Shown here piece by piece: positions 8,254 to 14,332 of a DNA stretch of 15,744 bases. Under the pieces are notes generated by a model. The model searched no databases and was not told the DNA's origin. It was given only the letters and a program-made list of their open reading frames with translations. Numbering within the stretch: the first letter of the stretch is position 1; each line of letters opens with the position of its first letter. Position numbers and translations under genes: made by a program. Location of the stretch: positions 1-15,744 of the forward strand of contig JANPGO010000064.1 in the NCBI GenBank assembly GCA_031423995.1, read 5' to 3'. Source of the DNA: STC-74 sp031423995. Its GTDB lineage: Bacteria > Patescibacteriota > Gracilibacteria > BD1-5 > UBA2023.

Positions 8254-8513
8254 TTACTTATACATCCCACCTCGACTATCTGCATCATAGAAGTATACGA
8301 GGATTTCCTCTTCGACGATCGCATAGAGGAATCTGTATTGTCCGATTCGTAATCGATAGTGTCATTCATGTCATTGATATGGCTTTACGTCAGCGTTTGG
8401 ATGATAGGGATCTTTTATGATTTCATCGAATTTTTCATCAAAACGTAAAAGAAATGCTTTGTCGCGTTTCTCGAGGAATTTGATCACAGTTTTCGAGAAT
8501 CGAAGTTATACAT
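8254..8513 (-). pseudogene. RelE/ParE-superfamily toxin, frameshifted at codon 3
   Basis: RelE-like mRNA-interferase fold of about 86 residues. The body reads LRFSKTVIKFLEKRDKAFLL, FDEIIKDPYHPNADVKPYQG, HEGHYRLRIGQYRFLYAIVE and EEILVYFYDADSRGGMYK. YRLRIGQYRFLY and the final acidic/aromatic strand are typical of the YafQ/RelE group. UGA encodes both Gly of YQGHEGH. The natural start, ATG at 8513, overlaps the antitoxin stop (TAATG), but ATG-TAT-AA runs out of frame at about 8506; one more A would give MYKLRFSK. As written, translation could begin only at an internal GTG (8487). So the toxin is either inactivated, shortened by its first strand, or affected by a read error. Confidence 0.82.
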
Positions 8514-8734
8514 TATTCTGATTTTGACGCTATAAGTTTGGTGAGAAACTCCTTCCCATCGACACTTTCACCGTTTCTATATTCTTCCATAGCTTTTTCG
8601 AACTTCATATTTCTTCGTATTGTTTTTCCCATTTTCATCGAGAGTCCGATGAGATAATATCCCGCCTCAAGTGGATTATTAAACCGAGTTTTTATTTTGC
8701 CATCAGAGATGTTGTCTATCGTTATGGTAGTCAT
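8513..8734 (-). CDS. Antitoxin of the RelE-type module
   Basis: 73 residues from ATG 8734: MTTITIDNISDGKIKTRFNN, then PLEAGYYLIGLSMKMGKTI, a charged helical stretch KFEKAMEEYRNGESVDGKEF and LTKLIASKSE. The position directly upstream of a RelE-like toxin, the stop/start overlap TAATG and the small size identify it as the antitoxin. I cannot name its DNA-binding family from sequence. An upstream TTG (8767) would extend the frame by 11 residues but falls inside the predicted operator, so ATG 8734 is preferred. A palindrome and a TATAAT box lie just upstream, suggesting that it represses its own operon. UGA is not used for Gly in this gene. Confidence 0.78.
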   Translation of the reverse strand: MTTITIDNISDGKIKTRFNNPLEAGYYLIGLSMKMGKTIRRNMKFEKAMEEYRNGESVDGKEFLTKLIASKSE

Positions 8735-8757
8735 GGATGAATTATATTCGTAATTGT

Positions 8758-8771
8758 AATATTGCAATATT
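8758..8771. promoter_or_regulatory. Palindromic operator of the toxin-antitoxin operon
   Basis: AATATTGCAATATT is a perfect 14-bp palindrome. It lies 23 nt before the antitoxin ATG and one base downstream of the TATAAT box, over the expected transcription start, where a bound antitoxin would block RNA polymerase. Confidence 0.6.
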
Positions 8772-8772
8772 G

Positions 8773-8778
8773 ATTATA
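8773..8778 (-). promoter_or_regulatory. -10 box of the toxin-antitoxin operon
   Basis: Perfect TATAAT on the minus strand, 38 nt upstream of the antitoxin ATG and next to the palindromic operator. No good -35 at 16-18 bp. The same element is conserved in the other repeat copy, before the NYN gene. Confidence 0.55.
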
Positions 8779-8870
8779 GATTTTCGAAATTACTATCTAG
8801 CTTTCGATTACCGTATTCCCCATTTTTCCAAGGGAGATAAAAAACCCACCAACTCGAGATTGATGGGTTT
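8773..8870. repeat. Terminator-promoter direct repeat, copy B
   Basis: Second copy of the repeat at 8126-8233, about 98 nt, same orientation. It carries the terminator of the holin-like gene and the -10 box of the toxin-antitoxin operon. See copy A for the shared blocks. Confidence 0.7.
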
Positions 8871-8872
8871 TT
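8839..8872 (-). terminator. Intrinsic terminator after the holin-like gene
   Basis: On the minus strand CCCATCAA and TTGGTGGG pair over 8 bp (one T-G wobble) around loop TCTCGAG. The stem is extended by five A-T pairs, and the U-tract is TTTTTT. The plus strand also has a T-run after the hairpin, so it could work in both directions. Confidence 0.8.
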
Positions 8873-8885
8873 GGTTGCACTCGAT

Positions 8886-9236
8886 CTACCTGAGTCATAT
8901 TGTTTTCTGCGAGACTCAGAGGACCATATTCACGAGTGCGAGGACGACTGCGAATACAAGCGCGACCCAGAACCTATCGATGACGAAGCCAGGGACGAGC
9001 TTCGCGACGAGGAGGACCATGAGGACATTGATAATGAGGGAAAAAAGTCCAAGTGTGAGGATATTGAGTGGAAGTGTGAGAATATTGAGTATGGGGACGA
9101 TGATCGTATTCACGATCGCGAGGACGACTGCGACGATGACAGCTGTCAGGTACCCATCCACATGCGCACCTGGTGTGAGATATGATGCTATAGCGACTGC
9201 AAGTCCTGAGATGAGGAGATTGAGGAGTACGTTCAT
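8886..9236 (-). CDS. Phage holin superfamily IV-like membrane protein
   Basis: 116 residues with four hydrophobic helices: MNVLLNLLISGLAVAIASYL, then GYLTAVIVAVVLAIVNTIIV, then LGLFSLIINVLMVLLVAKLV, then FWVALVFAVVLALVNMVLG. Signature pieces of the 'mycobacterial 4 TMS phage holin' family (PF04020) are the APGA-like turn TPGAHVDGY after helix 1, and PLNILTLGLFSLIINVLM in the middle. Such proteins are common in bacterial chromosomes and are not evidence of a prophage; their role is unknown. Two Gly near the C-terminus are UGA, extending the protein by about ten residues to TAG. A strong terminator follows. No phage gene is nearby. Confidence 0.88.
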
Positions 9237-9375
9237 GAGAAAAAAAGTAAATAAGTCGAAACCTCATTCTCCTATTTTCCCTCCAGAATTCAAAGAAAAA
9301 TCCAAGACAAAAATGCAATACTTCTCGGGAAGAGGTTCTAATTATCTAGATCCTCTATTGAAATTAGTCTCCATT

Positions 9376-9626
9376 TTATCTCCATCGCTCGAGCTTCGGC
9401 AAAGCGGCGATGGCTATTTTCCGATGCGATTCAGGGAGTCACATGTCCTTCGTCATTTTCTCCACGATTCCCACCATCTTCTCGACGGTACAATCAGGAT
9501 CAGTGAAGGCACCATCACGATAACAGTATGAACAATACTTCAACTCAGTGTTCCGTCTTTCTCAGTTCCTCATTTTCCAGGATCTTGCTCGATGGGCATC
9601 CCACAGGATTGGCAGTGTTTTCACAT
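9376..9626 (-). pseudogene. Zinc-ribbon protein, copy 1, frameshifted
   Basis: Small 'putative zinc ribbon' family protein (PF12674 type), about 83 residues when repaired. From ATG 9626: GKHCQSCGMPIEQDPGKGGT then EKDGTLS, with the first CxxC pair. The second part, KYCSYCYRDGAFTDPDC, holds the next CxxC. It continues TVEKMVGIVEKMTKDMGLPE and ends KIAIAALPKLERWR before TAA. The halves lie in different frames; one extra A near 9539-9540 (TGAAG to TGAAAG) joins them as LSGKYC. The intact paralogue at 12609-12866 has KSTKYCSLCY at this point, which confirms the join. UGA encodes Gly at residue 2 and in GKGG. All four Cys ligands survive, so the break is recent or a read error. Confidence 0.8.
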
Positions 9627-9649
9627 AGGTGAAAATAAAAAATAAACTA

Positions 9650-10336
9650 CTATTCTAAACTAAATGCTACAGCCATATCCACATGCACTTCGAGCGTATC
9701 GACTATAGCTATATTCTCAAAATCTTCTTGTTTTATGATGAGTGGTAGTTCAGTACAGGCAACGACAACACTATCGCAGTCGTATCGATGAATCATATCT
9801 TGTAACCATTTTTTCGATGTTTCTGATGTGACTTCCCTGGAGAGTTCCTCGACGATAATCCTCTGTATTTCTTCTCGATCCGGAGCCTCTGGTAGAGTCG
9901 TGTAGAATCAGTACTTTTCTAATCCTTCTCTATAAAACCCATCTTCCATAGTGAATTTTGTCCCTATGAGAAGAGGCTTTTTATAATTCATAACTTTCAT
10001 ATGTTCACCGACACTTTCTACGATATGGAGAATAGGAACTTCGAGGTTTAAGTGTGGTAAGATACTATCGAGTGCCTTATGGAGAGTATTATTACAAATC
10101 AGGATACAGTCAACTGGACAGCTCGAAAGTATGAAAATCTCATCCATCAGCTTTTCCTCAATTTTATCCCAATTCTTATAGTTATATTGTTTGATATCCT
10201 CGTAATCCATACTCCTCAGGATAATCTTCGCAGAATGATTTTTCCCAAGTTGTTCATGTATCTTCTTATTGATCCGACGATAGTACTCTACCGTCGATAC
10301 CCAGGATGCTCCGCCAAGGAGTCAAATAGTTTTCAT
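9650..10336 (-). CDS. Aspartate/glutamate racemase family protein
   Basis: 228 residues. The start MKTIGLLGGASWVSTVEYYR has the GGxSWxST-YY block of the Asp/Glu racemase family, with its first Gly encoded by UGA. Both catalytic cysteines are in place: CILICNNTLHKAL (Cys81) and VVVACTELPLII (Cys194). VPILHIVESV and KKPLLIGTKFTMEDGFYREG are the usual mid-protein blocks. The protein is PLP-independent; one Cys removes and the other returns the alpha proton. The amino acid handled is probably aspartate, by similarity to YgeA/aspartate racemases, but this is inference. D-amino acids would feed peptidoglycan; the VanW-family gene lies two genes upstream. Start is 12 nt after the preceding gene's stop. 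Confidence 0.92.
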
Positions 10337-10348
10337 AGAGGAGTGCTG

Positions 10349-10882
10349 TTATATTGTTTGTTTTACCCTTGCCCGTTCCGTCATCATATTGGTACTCACA
10401 TAGGCGAGGACATCACTCTCTGGATCGTAGAGTTCGATCATATCGAGATCGGTTCGAGGGAAGAGACGGGCTCGGGGAAGGGATTTTCATTCGAGAAATT
10501 TATGCTTGAGTTGCGCATATTCAGTAGGCTCTAGATAGAAATCGAGGTCTCCCACATGGTGACGATAGGGATCAGGTCTTCGGATATAGAGATGCGTACA
10601 AATTCAGAGTGGAACTGATTCAGTTGCTTCGAAAATGATCGGTTCATGGAGGTGAAAATATTTCTGATTCGGATTCTCAGATGGCTCTGTGAGTGTTTTC
10701 CTCAGTTCGACGAGTTTCTCATATTCATCCTCATAGTGGCAAAATATCCCGAGATTTCCTGAATTATCGAGGTATCGACCGAATGAATTCATACAGAGTT
10801 TGTGAGATTCCTCATGAATATGTCGTCACGCCTCGAGGAGTTCCTCGAGAGTATATATCGGGCTATAGCGGTAAAGTTGCAT
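10349..10882 (-). CDS. Conserved hypothetical protein, unrecognised family
   Basis: 177 residues from ATG 10882, with TAA at 10351-10349. Coding is supported by the long code-25 frame, its fit between two recognised genes, and UGA at three Gly positions (EAG, PLG, LEG). I do not recognise a family. Distinctive blocks: FGRYLDNSGNLGIFCHYEDE, NQKYFHLHEPI, CTHLYIRRPDPYRHHVGDLD with FYLEP, and RTDLDMIELYDPESDVLAYV near the end. The His- and Asp-rich THLYIRRPDPYRHH stretch could bind metal or phosphate, but no known motif fits. No membrane segments or signal peptide. It starts 3 nt after a short upstream frame and ends 12 nt before the racemase, so it is probably co-transcribed with it. Confidence 0.8.
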
Positions 10883-10885
10883 ATT

Positions 10886-10969
10886 TTATGGATTATATGT
10901 CAGGAGGAATTCTCGGAGTTTTTCGATTGGCTTGATGGTCAGATAGACTTTTTTGTATGATTTTCCCAT
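10886..10969 (-). CDS. Possible 27-residue small protein
   Basis: ATG at 10969 opens one base after the VanW-family stop (TAAG-ATG). The frame gives MGKSYKKVYLTIKPIEKLRE then FLLTYNP, ending TAA 3 nt before the next gene's ATG. The tight fit between two genes suggests a translated small frame or the leftover of a longer gene. There is no family match, so this is tentative. Confidence 0.35.
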   Translation of the reverse strand: MGKSYKKVYLTIKPIEKLREFLLTYNP

Positions 10970-10970
10970 C

Positions 10971-11774
10971 TTATTTTTCTAGCAAAGGGTTATACATCAT
11001 TACTGCGTTGTTTTCAATTAAAAACTGATTTTCGATAATCTCTCCACTTAATTTATCAATTTTTTTACGAAATATTTTATTGTGTCTCGTATATCCTCCC
11101 CACCACTGCGATTCAAACTTATGATCTTGTTCATATATTTCATAAATAAAATCAAGATTTGTATTAGAATACCAGCAGCCATATAAATATTCGTTATCGA
11201 ACCAAAGTTTTAATTGAAATGACTGACTTATATTGTTTTTAATTTGTAGATCAATTGCTGGGTAAGAACAAGTCGCTCCACTTCAAAATGGTTGACTTCT
11301 TTTAGCATCTGGAAAGACGTCATAAGTATGTCGCCATCTTTCAATAATGGTCAAGGGTGTATGAAGTGTTATCCAATAAACCAAGTTAGATAATTGACAT
11401 AATCCGCCACCGATGTCTTCCTCGAATTTTCCATCTTTCAGAACCATACCCATTTTATATCCTTTCTTTTTCGTTGGTTCTCCTATATTTCTCCAATAAG
11501 AAAAGATCTCACCCTTTTTTAAAATTAAACCGTCAATTCTTTGAATCGCTATTTTTAAATTTTCTATTTTATTGTACTGTAGATACATTTCCACATCTTT
11601 TAATTTTCTCAATAATGGGGTTTTATGTTCCGAAATTTCAAATTTTAATCTTTTGTCTTGTCTTTCTCATCCGAAATGAATTCAGGAAAAATACCAGTAA
11701 AAATTTTTCTGTATTCTGTAATAGATTTGTCCGAGTAAAAGTCTTAAACCTGTTCGTTTAATTGGTTTTTGCAT
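10971..11774 (-). CDS. VanW-family protein
   Basis: 267 residues. The N-terminus MQKPIKRTGLRLLLGQIYYR is followed by LRKLKDVEMYLQYNKIENLK. The VanW core (PF04294) then follows: GLILKKGEIFSYWRNIGEPT, KKKGYKMGMVLKDGK, DIGGGLCQLSNLVYWITLHT, PLTIIERWRHTYDVFPD and RSQPFGSGATCSYPAIDLQI. The GGGLCQLSN and FGSGAT blocks are diagnostic; the Gly in FGSG is UGA. No signal peptide or PG-binding repeats, so this is the short VanW form. VanW occurs in some vancomycin-resistance clusters but its biochemical role is not established; no vanA, vanH or vanX gene is present, so resistance is not implied. The gene is A/T-rich, with fewer UGA-Gly than its neighbours. It starts 17 nt after the ITPase stop. Confidence 0.9.
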
Positions 11775-11791
11775 ATGTCTAGAGAATGAAA

Positions 11792-12337
11792 TTAATGGTT
11801 TTTCTCGAGAAAAACACGGAGTTTTTCGATCGGATTTTCTTCCAGGTAGAATCGCTCATATTCCTCTTGATCCAGTTCTGCACATGTCTGATCAGTGAAG
11901 TATGGGATGAATATCTGATCCCACCCGAATCACCCACTTCACCGAGGATATGCTGCAATGGTTCATTCTATACTTCATTCGATTATCTCGAGATGATTCC
12001 CATCATAGTATCAGAATGTACATTTCGCTCTGGCGGATCGATCAGATCCATCTATGAGTCGGCACAATCTCTCGTATCAGAGTTCTTTCTCGAAGAATTT
12101 GATAAATGGTCCAGGGAGTCGTCCTAGCATACAGAATTCGAGGGAAATATCTCCTACAATAACTGGCTTCTGTATTATGTCGTATGCCTGTCGGACCTTA
12201 TGTTCCACGACTTCCCTCAGATCGAGAGATTGTAACTCCTCGAGATCGAGCTTGATATGTTCGATAGGCATCGTGAGCAGTTTTCTCATGTATTCTACTT
12301 TTTTCTGGTTCCCTGTGATGAAGGTGACGGATTGCAT
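11792..12337 (-). CDS. HAM1/ITPase-type non-canonical purine NTP pyrophosphatase
   Basis: 181 residues. The family opens with VTFITGNQKKVEYMRKLL (T/SxNxxK, nucleotide binding). VIVGDISLEF is the strand with the metal-binding acidic residue, followed by LGRLPGPFIKFFEKELGYER. SARAKCTFGYYDG and GTIAAYPRGSGGFGWDQIFIP close the site; F-G-W-D is the base-recognition loop of the ITPA-like branch. Four or more Gly are UGA, two in PRGSGGFGWD. The enzyme hydrolyses dITP, ITP and XTP to monophosphates and PPi, cleaning the nucleotide pool. Where most relatives have VEDTSL or similar, this protein has VGDISL, with the Asp kept. Start ATG 12337, no Shine-Dalgarno. A CCTGA...GAAGGATCT repeat lies about 36 nt upstream. 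Confidence 0.92.
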
Positions 12338-12372
12338 GTATAGTGTACGTGATGATGAGGGAATTTATTGTT

Positions 12373-12399
12373 TGTCATCCTGAGCTTTGCGAAGGATCT
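12373..12399 (+). repeat. Inverted repeat arm, left (CCTGA...GAAGGATCT)
   Basis: TGTCATCCTGAGCTTTGCG followed by AAGGATCT. It is an REP-like element with an inner short hairpin (ATCCT/AGGAT). The right arm at 12549-12575 is its inverted, diverged copy. Similar GTCATCCTGAGC-type elements are scattered in many bacterial genomes (general knowledge). Confidence 0.7.
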
Positions 12400-12405
12400 G
12401 TTCCA

Positions 12406-12548
12406 TTATGAGAGTATTTCATCATAGAGATCTTTCCAATGTGGATTCATGGATTCTATAAGTGCGACTTTCTTCTTCGTACCCATCACTTCAATTCTTT
12501 TTCTCGAGCTATTGCATCGAATATAGAGCTTCATGAATGATACAATGC
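12406..12548 (-). pseudogene. C-terminal remnant of a GIY-YIG endonuclease
   Basis: The minus strand encodes SSIFDAIAREKELKGW and VRRRKVALIESMNPHW followed by KDLYDEILS and TAA, the C-terminal third of a small GIY-YIG (UPF0213/YhbQ-like) nuclease. The catalytic GIY...YIG half is absent: the frame runs upstream directly into the right repeat arm, which contributes the frame PERSEGS, and there is no start codon. One A is also missing in the run at 12469-12471, between WVRR and KVAL. So the gene is both truncated at the repeat and frameshifted. Two Gly are UGA, so it had adapted to this organism's code before decay. Confidence 0.75.
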
Positions 12549-12575
12549 AGATCCTTCACTTCGTTCAGGCTGACA
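12549..12575 (-). repeat. Inverted repeat arm, right (CCTGA...GAAGGATCT)
   Basis: On the minus strand TGTCAGCCTGAACGAAGTG followed by AAGGATCT, the inverted partner of 12373-12399, with differences mostly in the central bases. Together the arms enclose the GIY-YIG remnant in a unit of about 200 bp. Confidence 0.7.
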
Positions 12576-12608
12576 GGGAAGGGATTATTACGAATAATAA
12601 GCCAAAAG

Positions 12609-12866
12609 CTACTTCTTCCACCGCTCGAGTCTCGGGATCTGCCAGACAGCCATCTTGCGGAGAAACCAACTCGCATTCTTGGTTCTGAGGGCTCGATCGA
12701 CGATCATCTGCATCTCTTCGAGAGTGCAGTCTCCACCGATGAATTCTCCCTTCTCATAGCAGAGAGAACAATATTTGGTTGATTTTGTTCCATCTTTTTC
12801 TGTTCCGCCTCATTTAGGATCTTCTTCGATGGGCATCCCACAGGATTGGCATTGGACCTTATGCAT
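12609..12866 (-). CDS. Zinc-ribbon protein, copy 2 (intact)
   Basis: 85 residues from ATG 12866: MHKVQCQSCGMPIEEDPKGG then GTEKDGTKSTKYCSLCYEKG, giving two CxxC pairs that form a zinc ribbon (PF12674 type). The tail EEMQMIVDRALRTKNASWFL and KMAVWQIPRLERWKK is helical and basic. An in-frame ATG at 12896 would add ten residues (MKNLLCAFES); the later start is chosen because copy 1 also begins directly before the first Cys. Copies 1 and 2 share a run of about 26 identical bases over CQSCGMPI, so the paralogues are fairly recent. Role unknown; other members are annotated only as zinc ribbons or transcription-regulator-like. Only one Gly (PKG) is UGA. Confidence 0.85.
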
Positions 12867-12925
12867 TGATTCGAAAGCGCAGAGGAGATTTTTCATGAAG
12901 ATACAATAAGAAAATACAAAATATA

Positions 12926-13555
12926 CTACATCAGACTCGCTTCCCGAAGGAAGTTCTTCACTGTCTCATCATTTGGCGGATCATCGATGAGGTATTCGAC
13001 GACTTCTGTATAGTCTATATAATCGAAATAATGAAGCTGTTCACGAAAAAGCTTCGCATTGAAATTTCCAGCAAAAATTTCTTGTGTTTTCCCCGAAATA
13101 TCATCGATCGTATAGTGATCTCGCAGTATGAAGTAGAGGTCGACATAGTCCTTCCATTTCGCTCTCCGCCCCAGAGCATATGCCTTCATCGCGCCGAGCG
13201 TGAGGAGATCGGGTATCCGTATCCATCACTCGAAATCGACAGATGCAACGACGGGAAAAGGAAAATGAAAAAATGTCACCTTCACATCATTGATCAGACC
13301 AGTGACATTCCCGGGCTCGAATGCATAGCGTCTTTGTAATACACACTTACTCGCATCGAGGATCAGGGATATGTTTTTTGTGTCGAATTTTTTCCTGAGA
13401 AATAGGTCGAAGTCAATACTCTTCCGATGTCCAAGATGGAGTGCGATCGCAGTACCTCCGACCATGTAGAAGCTCCTTTTGCGAGCTTCTTTGAGGAGAT
13501 GGAACAGTTCGATTTGTTCAGGGGTGAAGATTTCCTTATGAAGCATATTTGGCAT
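12926..13555 (-). CDS. AbiEii/AbiGii-type nucleotidyltransferase
   Basis: 209 residues. MLHKEIFTPEQIELFHLLKE leads to FYMVGGTAIALHLGHRKSID and FDLFLRKKF (Gly33-Gly34, Asp48, Asp50), the GG...DFD active site of the AbiEii (DUF1814) family. The later block RRAKWKDYVDLYFILRDHYT carries the K-DYxDLYF motif seen in these proteins. One UGA-Gly joins VDFE to WIRIPDLL. AbiEii-type enzymes are toxins of type IV-like toxin-antitoxin pairs, and MenT relatives transfer nucleotides to tRNA; the target here is unknown. It overlaps the DUF6922 gene by 20 nt from ATG 13555, or 11 nt from ATG 13546; either start is possible. The two almost certainly act together. Confidence 0.88.
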
Positions 13556-13802
13556 AATAATCACTAAAAAATGATATCGTCTCTTCACGGAGATTCGTTC
13601 GAGGCATATATGCCCTGCGGATGAAAATCTCTTTTATTGTAGATATTCCGAGTATTTTTTCGACCTTCTTGTATTCATCCCAATCACCATAACAGAAAAA
13701 CCTCTCCACGATCGCTTGATCGCTCATATTACCGAGGGTCTCGCGTGAGACATCCCAAAACATAGGCTTGTGTTCGAGAGCGAATTGCTGGAGTTCGTTC
13801 AT
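13536..13802 (-). CDS. DUF6922-like partner (putative antitoxin) of AbiEii
   Basis: 88 residues: HKPMFWDVSRETLGNMSDQA, then IVERFFCYGDWDEYKKVEKI, then FIRRAYMPRTNLREETISFF and SDYYAKYAS. The FWDV..., VERFxxYGDWDE and LxxxTxxFFS pattern matches DUF6922 proteins, which commonly sit directly upstream of AbiEii-type nucleotidyltransferases. The antitoxin role is inferred from this context and from the overlap with the next gene. It has no helix-turn-helix that I can name. Gly codons here are GGN. A possible promoter lies 21-47 nt upstream of ATG 13802, so the pair forms its own operon downstream of csaA. Confidence 0.82.
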   Translation of the reverse strand: MNELQQFALEHKPMFWDVSRETLGNMSDQAIVERFFCYGDWDEYKKVEKILGISTIKEIFIRRAYMPRTNLREETISFFSDYYAKYAS

Positions 13803-13822
13803 AGAGGAGTTTAGATGTCCAC

Positions 13823-13849
13823 AGTATACCGATAGATCCTATATTTCAA
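13823..13849 (-). promoter_or_regulatory. Candidate promoter of the DUF6922-AbiEii pair
   Basis: TTGAAA, 15 bp, TATACT on the minus strand, with the -10 about 20 nt before the DUF6922 ATG. The spacer is short by one or two bases. Confidence 0.4.
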
Positions 13850-13868
13850 GGGAAAAATTATGCGAAAA

Positions 13869-14207
13869 TTATCCCAGCTTGGCACCGTTCGGAACATCTC
13901 GTTCAGGGATGGCGAGGATGACCGATCCGTCTTCACAATAAAATCCCGTACAGAGGAACTCACTCCTAAAAGGTCATATCTGCTTCGGGGGGAAGTTCAC
14001 CACACCCACGATCTGCTTACCTATGAGTTCGTCTCGAGTGTAGTGGACGGTGATCTGGGCACTTGATTGCCGTACTCCGATTTCCCCGCCGAAATCCACC
14101 CAAATCTTATATGCTGGCTTCCTCGCTTCAGGGAAGTCCTCGACACGGATGATTGTCCCGACTCGGAGCTCGATGGCTTCGAAGTCTGACCAAGCAATAG
14201 TATTCAT
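13869..14207 (-). CDS. csaA: CsaA-like tRNA-binding protein
   Basis: 112 residues, a single OB-fold tRNA-binding domain of the CsaA/EMAP/Arc1p type. From ATG 14207: MNTIAWSDFEAIELRVGTII, then RVEDFPEARKPAYKIWVDFG, SSAQITVHYTRDELIGKQIV, then GVVNFPPKQIGPF and EFLCTGFYCEDGSVILAIPE, ending RDVPNGAKLG. The blocks and length match CsaA throughout. The single UGA-Gly falls in PPKQIGPF, where the family has a conserved Gly; the standard code would end the protein there. An ATG at 14231 adds eight residues but is not conserved. CsaA is described as a chaperone-like or export-linked protein in Bacillus and binds tRNA-like nucleic acids; the exact role is unclear. It is divergent from the plus-strand paralogue pair across 125 bp. 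Confidence 0.92.
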
Positions 14208-14332
14208 AAGTGAGAGGATAGAGATTTTCACGAGAATTACAATATTGTGGTTTAGAGAAATTAGTGAAAAATATAGTTGACAAAGAAGAGAGAGAGTACG
14301 ATACAGAAGTTATTTCATAATTCAATATTTGT

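Noticed and set aside
8886..9236. Prophage suggested by a holin-like gene
   Set aside because: This four-helix family is common in chromosomes, and no endolysin, integrase or structural phage gene is present.
8737..9531. The longest standard-code plus frame (264 codons)
   Set aside because: It runs antisense across the terminator, the holin-like gene and the zinc-ribbon gene, all of which have clear signatures on the minus strand.
10971..11774. Vancomycin resistance from the VanW-family gene
   Set aside because: No ligase, VanH, VanX or regulator is present, and VanW alone is widespread without resistance.
14277..14302. TTGACA followed by TACGAT as a promoter for paralogue A
   Set aside because: The -35 is perfect but the spacer is only 14 bp, and no better -10 lies at 16-18 bp.
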